From NCBI GenBank assembly GCA_015143735.1, contig VKHC01000516.1, positions 1-11,439 of the forward strand: a DNA stretch of 11,439 nucleotides, written 5' to 3'. The translations under genes were made by a program, and so were the position numbers. This DNA comes from Synura sp. LO234KE. Lineage: Eukaryota > Sar > Synurophyceae > Synurales > Mallomonadaceae. Shown piece after piece: positions 7,160-11,439 of the stretch (the first letter of the stretch is position 1; each line of letters begins with the position of its first letter). The notes under the pieces were generated by a model. The model was given only the letters and a program-made list of their open reading frames with translations, was not told where the DNA came from and did not search any database.

Positions 7160-7441
7160 TAAGCTTGCGCCGACGACTCCGGCAGACGTTCACACTTACA
7201 TGACTGAGATATTCCGAATCCACTTTCAAGCTAAACCCACTCCGGCATCCGATTTACATGACGGCTCTCTTCAATGAAATGACATCATGACTGGCACTTA
7301 CGACGTCTTTCAGGGACGGCATTCCGGTCTGAATATTCCGCCCTCCACGGAGACCGACCGGACACTCTCCGCGCCCTCTGACAAGCCTTACGTCACGTCC
7401 CCAACTGCCACTAGGTCACTGCAGACCCCCACTCCCTTTTC
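7160..7441 (+). other. 5' part of LINE B, pre-RT linker, poorly readable
   Basis: Short plus-strand peptides such as YDVFQGRHSGLNIPPSTE faintly echo the copy A region just upstream of its RT (YANLNIPSVG). Stops interrupt every frame. Nothing resembling an endonuclease is seen. A small hairpin (GGCTCA/TGAGCC at 7122-7138) lies just before it, at the A/B boundary. Confidence 0.35.
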
Positions 7442-7930
7442 CAGATATTACTCCGACCCTCGACCAATTTACTGCGATCATTCACTCGAAGACTGCGGGC
7501 CCCTCCGGGTTCCAATATAAGCATATTCAGAACTGGCTCCCGGATGTGGTTGAAGAAGCCTACAACTGTCTGGTCATAATGTGGATTATCCAAACCTTCT
7601 CGGCCTCTTGGAGATGGAAGTGGCTCGTCACCATCCCCAATGGGAACTCCCAGAAAGTTCAGGACGTCCGACTGATTACGCTTATGCAAACTGTGGACTG
7701 GTCTTGTAGTCCAACAGGTTACGAATTCCCTCCAAAAGCGCTGTATCCTGTCAACGAACCAGCATGGTTACCTCCCCAAAAGAGGCGCCGACACTGCCAA
7801 TCTTCAACGCCTCAACACGCTCAAAATTGGCTGGGATGAACAAACGCCCCTTCATGGATGCTCCTGGGATATGAAGAAGTCCCTCGAGATCGCGCTGTGG
7901 TTACTAGCACTGGAACGGCGGGATACACAA
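7442..7930 (+). pseudogene. LINE B reverse transcriptase, fingers and motif A
   Basis: The first frame reads DITPTLDQFTAIIHSK, AGPSGFQYKHIQNW, VEEAYNCLVIMW, FSASWRWKWLVTIPNG and VQDVRLITLM, matching the copy A block with the same spacing. After an indel near 7720-7735 a second frame reads NQHGYLPKRGADTANLQRL and GCSWDMKKSLEIALW. The motif A aspartate of WDM is kept (7868-7870), but the FD pair seen in copy A (KAFDSV) reads KSLEIA here, so the second part of motif A is damaged. Non-functional. Confidence 0.8.
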
Positions 7931-8012
7931 TTGTCTGCACTCCTCATGCCCTGACCTTCTGGGATCTTGCTGGCCTCTGGACGACATCAAAGATCTTGCG
8001 TTTAACCCGAAA

Positions 8013-8371
8013 CGCGGGACAGGGAAAGGGGACATCCATAGTCCCTGCTCATGGCAGGCGGTTTTTGACGTCCTCTAGTGCATGCTTGAACGCACACCCT
8101 CCACGGAACTTCACTTCCGTTTGCGCCGACCCGACGGCTCCCAGTATGAAGCCAGAGACATATGCTACGCCGACAATATTCAATTTTTCGGTGCCACTCT
8201 TGAAGGCCTTCAACGGACAGCAGATTTAGTGTCCACGTACGCGCTGGTGTTCAACTAGACGATTGCTAACCACAAATTGCGCGCGTTTCACTTCTGTGGT
8301 CGTTTCCCGCCCCCATCGGAGCCTGCACTGCTCTGTGTTCACACAGTGGGTGGGTACCTCACCCCATAGCT
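8013..8371 (+). pseudogene. LINE B reverse transcriptase, motifs B and C (YADN)
   Basis: A single frame reads RGTGKGDIHSP (motif B, 8013-8045), WQAVFDVL, a TAG at 8076-8078, RLRRPDGSQYEARDI and the catalytic box CYADNIQFFG (YADN at 8166-8177). It goes on with LEGLQRTADLVSTYALVFN, a TAG at 8256-8258 where copy A has Leu, and NHKLRAFHFCG, ending at a stop near 8371. The second metal-binding aspartate of motif C is replaced by Asn, which would abolish polymerase activity. This segment shows what copy A has lost to the Gypsy patch: motif B and about 35-40 codons between it and the catalytic box. Confidence 0.85.
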
Positions 8372-8374
8372 CTC

Positions 8375-8824
8375 AAAACAAATGGTACCTTTCGCAGTCT
8401 TGGTGTGGAGTACCCCATCAACCCTGGCAAATCCACCTCGCTGTCCCTCATGAAAAAGAAACAACTTATATCTCTCCGAGCCATCTTTATCAAGAAGGCC
8501 TCGGCGCGAGCTGTTAATACTGGGATCGTCAAATGCCTTTACAACCGCGGGGCTCACGTCGGTGTTCCCTCGGTCTGGTCCTTACAAAAATGCGAAGACC
8601 TTGACCGTCTCTTTGCTCCAGAAGTTCGACGGCGCACGACGAACCTTTGCTCCCCTCAGACCGAAAATTTATATCAGCCCGTTTCAGTTGGGAGTCAGGG
8701 CTACCAACGTATATCGGTCTCATTCAGCACCGTAAACGCTCCTGCCTCGACCGCGCTCTGCACTCGGGTGACACCTGGACGCACTGCGGTGGACGCTCTA
8801 CTTCGTAGGGGGCATCTTTGTTAA
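8375..8824 (+). pseudogene. LINE B reverse transcriptase thumb
   Basis: The open frame reads NGTFRSLGVEYPINPGK, then LISLRAIFIKKASARAV, WSLQKCEDLDRLFAPEVRRR and ENLYQPVSVG. An alternative frame takes over near 8700 with GLPTYIGLIQHRKRSCLDRA and LHSGDTW. These match the thumb blocks of copy A. The frame is open for about 150 codons with one late shift, so it is one of the better-kept parts of copy B. The GTG at 8405 is merely the first start-like codon and is not a real start. Confidence 0.75.
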
Positions 8825-9345
8825 ATACTGTTCCCTTTTCTGCCATCACTCCTCAAGATGCACGTCCTGGCTTCTGGGTTTTTAGTCTGATTGCTTTCGG
8901 CTGGAAGAGCAACGCCTGGGTGACCAAACAATGTTGTCGTCCGGCTTTCTCAGATTGTCCTCCACTGCATCAATCCCTCCTGGGCTCTCCTCTCCCATAT
9001 CCCTCCCCTGCCCGGACGTACATCATGGGTCCCTCTATGACGGAAGTGTGGTTTTCTGAGATCTTTGGTGGTACGACCACCAACCCGAAGGTAACTCTAC
9101 TCACTCTCACTACTCGACTGGTCGCCCCACCGACCATGGAGCGGTCCCGGCCGGGCTCTCCGACCTCGCCACTCTTCCGGACACTGTAGAAATTTATTGC
9201 TCGTCCGCATACCTACCCCTTTCCTTTGTCGGAATGGCTTCCCCAAACCCGTGGCTCATTCCGACCGGCGGAGGGGAGTCGGTAGGGCCGCTGCGTGTTC
9301 ACCTCGCCTTGCACACCAGTACTGGTTTCTCTCCATTATATAGCG
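8825..9345 (+). other. Post-thumb part of LINE B, decayed, no domain recognised
   Basis: GC-rich sequence continues past the thumb, but no frame reads convincingly and none of the copy A zinc, hybrid-binding or RNase H motifs appears. Peptides such as YDGSVVF and DLWWYDHQPEG are suggestive of the tryptophan-rich connector of copy A, but the match is too weak to claim. The GC-rich element appears to end near 9345, where composition drops. Confidence 0.35.
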
Positions 9346-9490
9346 CTGTCAACTATGGCACCTTTCGAATCAGCTTATGTTTTCTGTACACTCAATTCCA
9401 TAACTCATTTTTTAAAGTAAAACTTAGCTTAGCAAAACATGACAGGCATATAATGCAAAGCACCCATATGAGCCAGATTGGCGAATCCCG
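9346..9490. other. AT-rich spacer between LINE copies B and C
   Basis: About 145 bases with AT-rich composition similar to the left end of the window, between two GC-rich elements whose 3' ends face each other. No coding frame, poly-A tail or target-site duplication is evident. It may be a remnant of the original background sequence, or the A-rich tail region of one element. Confidence 0.4.
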
Positions 9491-9838
9491 CTAGTGGTAT
9501 GGGCAGGTGGACCCCCTTGACTACCTACGAGGTCCTAAAACTCCCTGGGTTCCAGATGGCCCTTTCTCATTCGTGACTCCTGTTTTCTCGCTTGGAGACG
9601 CGTCCCAACTACGGACCGACCCCCTCTCATCGTCAACCAGGGGCACGGCCCTTGCTCGAGTGGCCGTGGGACGTTGGGAAGCAAACCACTCCCGGGTTGC
9701 TACCATGCTCCTGGAGGTCCTGCTGGCCCCTGCATCTCTCCGCCGCTTTCTGTTCCCATTTGCTCCGCGGTCGCCCGTCCTCCAGCTTGCGCCGGCCGTG
9801 GGGGCCAGGGGGGCCAGGGCTTGGAGGGGAAGGGGAGG
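9491..9838. other. GC-rich stretch with no recognised gene
   Basis: Open frames exist on both strands (the plus one is about 150 codons, running into the tandem duplication), but none shows a domain or the RT blocks expected if copy C simply continued. The long plus frame is better explained by GC content. Copy C RT homology ends before this stretch, so it is either a rearranged downstream part of copy C or another element. Confidence 0.4.
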
Positions 9839-9840
9839 GG
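9800..9840 (+). repeat. G-quadruplex-forming motif
   Basis: Six runs of three to six G occur in 41 bases (G5, G6, G3, G4, G4, G4) with short loops, so several four-run combinations could fold into a G-quadruplex on the plus strand. Its last bases touch the left breakpoint of the 262-bp tandem duplication. The motif is directly visible; folding is inferred. Confidence 0.7.
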
Positions 9841-10100
9841 ACGGTGGTCGCGGAGCCAGGAGCCAGCGTTGCTGGTCTCGGTGTCGTGTGTTCCGGGTCG
9901 GTTGGACTCGTCAGGGTCAGATGATCCTGGTCGGAGGCCGTCCCGCGCTGTGGTAGATAGGCGTGCTGCGTGGCCCGGAGGACTTTGTGCTTAAGTAGTA
10001 CCGACGTGATACTGCTCCTGACGAGGGTAGCCCATATTTTCCGTAGGACGTCGAGAAGCATGATGGGTCGAAGGTCATCGATGGTGATCCCACCCTTTTT
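9839..10100. repeat. 262-bp tandem duplication, unit 1
   Basis: This unit is identical to the next one base for base, and the two touch directly. It contains on the minus strand the RT finger segment DDLRPIMLLDVLRKIWATLV and QHAYLPQRGTAS of copy C, plus about 90 bases without recognised coding content. As 262 is not a multiple of three, the duplication shifts the reading frame. Only about one base is shared at the junction. Confidence 0.95.
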
Positions 10101-10362
10101 GGACGGTGGTCGCGGAGCCAGGAGCCAGCGTTGCTGGTCTCGGTGTCGTGTGTTCCGGGTCGGTTGGACTCGTCAGGGTCAGATGATCCTGGTCGGAGGC
10201 CGTCCCGCGCTGTGGTAGATAGGCGTGCTGCGTGGCCCGGAGGACTTTGTGCTTAAGTAGTACCGACGTGATACTGCTCCTGACGAGGGTAGCCCATATT
10301 TTCCGTAGGACGTCGAGAAGCATGATGGGTCGAAGGTCATCGATGGTGATCCCACCCTTTTT
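10101..10362. repeat. 262-bp tandem duplication, unit 2
   Basis: A perfect copy of unit 1. This is the unit that joins normally to the upstream copy C RT (LAKEWQWRWLVPLKKGG), so it is probably the original, and unit 1 the added copy or its equivalent. Zero differences over 262 bases in otherwise heavily mutated DNA means the duplication is much younger than the LINE insertion, or is an assembly artefact. Confidence 0.95.
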
Positions 10363-10503
10363 GAGCGGAACCAACCAGCGCCATTGCCATTCCTTCGCGA
10401 GACCATGGTGGGTCCACAAGCCGACCATGCACCTGTAGGGAGCTTCTCGTTACTCCACTTGCCACATCCAGACAGTATGATACGTGATACGCGAGGGCCC
10501 TTC
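10195..10503 (-). pseudogene. LINE C reverse transcriptase, fingers region
   Basis: One frame from 10503 reads EGPSRITYHTVWMW, a TAA at 10450-10452, MVGLWTHHGLAKEWQWRWLV, PLKKGGITIDDLRPIML, LDVLRKIWATLV and QHAYLPQRGTAS. It aligns with copy A blocks GPSGLQYKHLQHW, WKWKWFVPIPKNS, RPIMLMEALRKLW and QHGYLPHHGT. After the GT pair the sequence diverges from both other copies and no motif A aspartate is found. Part of the segment is repeated in the neighbouring tandem unit. Confidence 0.85.
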
Positions 10504-11116
10504 CGCCGTCCCGCCAGCTTTCTGTTATAGGCTCTGCTCAAACTCCGGGAAGGACGGACAGTAGCCGTTTTGTTCCGTGAGGTCTGCTTCAACCTACTCC
10601 CGATGTATGATGGTGGTCATGACTCGCCAGAGTTGTTTGAGAATGGAACGTTCCTACGCGTCGGGGATATGGTGGTGAGTACTGTGTTGGCGGAAGGTAT
10701 CCCAGTTCTGAATGTTGTCCCAGGTCAGAGAGGCCGCTGGGTTTGAGCGCTCCGGGTCTGGCTCTGGGGCTGCAAATGCTTTGGTGAAGTGAGCTTTGAG
10801 CACTGCTTCCAGTTCCTCTGCTGAGTCTGGGAACCAGGGGTCGCCCGTGATAGGGTGTTTGTACGCAATGTCTTCGACGGCGGATGAGACCTGGCGACCT
10901 TTGCCCACAATGGAGTCGTAGGAGCATTGCAGTTTTCCTTGTTCCGCTCCTCCTACTTCTGCACTTGGTCTGCAGAGGCTGCGATCCTAAATTCGGTCCT
11001 CTTTCGGCCTGAGGTCGCTCTTTTAATCGCGCGTAGGTCTACGATGCAGCGCTGCCGGAGTGAGCTTGAGTTGTGGAGATCGGTGGTTCTCCAGTCAGAC
11101 CTTGGGGTCGATTTGT
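10504..11116 (-). pseudogene. LINE C linker between endonuclease and RT
   Basis: A minus frame to 10654 reads GKGRQVSSAVEDIAYKHPIT, PDSAEELEAVLKAHFTKAFA and LTWDNIQNWDTFRQHS. This fits the charged helical linker of LINE polyproteins, in which an HFxxxF helix precedes the RT fingers. The part nearer the endonuclease (10930-11116) is broken by stops, with short coding-like pieces such as GKLQCSYDSIVG. The part next to the RT (10504-10650) is poorly readable. Plus-strand frames here are shadows. Confidence 0.55.
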
Positions 11117-11439
11117 TTAACGCCGTTTTCTACTGGCCACTTGAGACCTGTGACTTCCTCTTCCCATGTTTTGGTGACCCGGATAATTCCTGCCTGGGCC
11201 GTCTGTCCCTAAATGCCACTGTATGCGCCGGAGCATGTTCGTTTGGGCCTTGAGTCCAGCCAAGATGGGGCTCCACGCTTGAAGTCCTTTCCCGTGGGCA
11301 CCCATGGTTTTGCCTTGTATCAGTTCCCAGACGCAGTTGAGATCCCCAGCGAGAACGGCATAGTGGTGAGGCTGAGCACAATAGGAGTCGCTGATCTTAT
11401 CGATGCAGATCTGGAGGTAGTCTCGCGGGAGGAGAGGCT
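11117..11439 (-). pseudogene. LINE C APE-type endonuclease, C-terminal half, cut by the right edge
   Basis: From the right edge the frame reads PRDYLQICIDKISDSYC, then HHYAVLAGDLNCVWELIQG. GDLN (11336-11347) after a hydrophobic strand is the endonuclease/exonuclease/phosphatase core motif, whose Asp and Asn lie in the active site. The preceding YLQxCIDKI helix is also typical. It continues GAHGKGLQAWSPILAGL and then loses resemblance, with a stop at the end of the open frame (11117). The later conserved SDH motif is not seen. The start lies outside the window. Confidence 0.75.

Larger units (their letters stand above)
7160..9345 (+). mobile_element. LINE copy B, degenerate, plus strand
   Basis: RT blocks homologous to those in copy A appear in order on the plus strand: fingers (7442-7720), motif A (about 7740-7900), motifs B and C (8013-8371) and thumb (8375-8824). 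Frames change several times, stops of all three kinds occur, and the YADD box has become YADN. Copy A and copy B share block order but clearly differ in sequence, so they are related lineages rather than recent duplicates. No endonuclease, zinc segment, hybrid-binding domain or RNase H was found in copy B, so it is truncated or unrecognisably decayed at both ends. It is arranged head-to-head with copy A. Limits are approximate. Confidence 0.75.
9933..11439 (-). mobile_element. LINE copy C, degenerate, cut by the right edge
   Basis: Minus-strand reading gives, in order, APE endonuclease with GDLN (from the right edge), a linker and RT fingers; homology ends after the QHAYLPQRGTAS block. Motif A and the rest of the RT are missing. 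The element is interrupted by the tandem duplication and by several stops and frameshifts. It shares block order with copies A and B but is divergent in sequence, so it is a third related lineage. The element continues beyond the window on its 5' side. Confidence 0.75.

Noticed and set aside
4950-8260. Stop codon reassignment (TAG or TAA read as an amino acid)
   Set aside because: Stops of all three kinds occur, at positions where other copies have Trp, Leu or acidic residues, and frameshifts accompany them. Ordinary decay explains this better.
9633-9838. Collagen-like GPPGP repeats on the minus strand
   Set aside because: They are the translation of the C-rich complement of the G-quadruplex motif, not a repeated triplet domain.
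9507-9956. A 149-codon plus-strand ORF as a protein-coding gene
   Set aside because: It runs through the G-rich repeat into the tandem unit, is antisense to copy C RT at its end and shows no domain. GC content explains the open frame.
10654-10760. The peptide DNIQNW in copy C as the GPSG-QYKHIQNW block of the RT fingers
   Set aside because: The real block (EGPSRITYHTVWMW) lies closer to the fingers at 10453-10503; the earlier likeness belongs to the linker.
853-11439. Repeat-induced point mutation (C-to-T decay) as the main cause of damage
   Set aside because: The elements remain GC-rich and full of CpG, and indels are common. Strong C-to-T mutation would have made them AT-rich.
1-11439. 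CRISPR arrays, tRNA or rRNA genes, bacterial operons
   Set aside because: No regularly spaced short repeats, no cloverleaf or rRNA core sequence and no operon-like intact genes were seen in either strand.

Overview
The window looks like a eukaryotic, repeat-rich, gene-poor segment. I see no bacterial operon structure, no ribosome binding sites and no RNA gene. Almost everything recognisable is decayed retrotransposon. The outer left end (1-852) and a short spacer (about 9346-9490) are AT-rich. The rest is GC-rich, CpG-containing and made of LINE (non-LTR retrotransposon) remnants. I cannot name the organism; the contrast between AT-rich background and GC-rich element islands is the only clue.

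Region by region. Positions 1-380 (minus) hold a frameshifted AT-rich open frame with an AT-hook-like GRPPKK motif, running off the left edge. Positions 381-605 are non-coding and contain a perfect 21-bp palindrome. Positions 546-852 (plus) hold a second decayed AT-rich frame, which ends abruptly where GC-rich DNA begins. Positions 853-7152 are LINE copy A on the minus strand. Read in its own direction it has a possible N-terminal segment, an APE-like endonuclease, reverse transcriptase (RT) fingers and palm, the YADD box and thumb, a long connector, a zinc-knuckle-like segment, an RNase H1 hybrid-binding domain (HBD, viroplasmin-like) and an RNase H with all catalytic residues. Inside its RT, about 285 bp of a Ty3/Gypsy RNase H lies in the opposite orientation. 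It takes the place of the LINE motif B stretch and abuts the YADD codons.

Positions 7160-9345 hold LINE copy B on the plus strand, head-to-head with A: RT fingers, motifs A, B and C (YADN instead of YADD) and thumb, spread over several frames. After the AT-rich spacer, 9491-9838 is GC-rich, unassigned and ends in a strong G-quadruplex motif. This touches a perfect 262-bp tandem duplication (9839-10362) inside LINE copy C. Copy C (minus) runs to the right edge, where the GDLN motif of an APE-type endonuclease is still readable.

How the parts work together: in a live element the endonuclease nicks the target, the RT copies the element RNA from the nick, and the RNase H with its hybrid-binding domain removes RNA from the RNA/DNA hybrid. 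Every copy here carries frameshifts and stops, so none should be autonomous. The most notable items are the HBD-RNase H module at the LINE 3' end, the Gypsy patch that replaces RT motif B, and the duplication next to the G-quadruplex.
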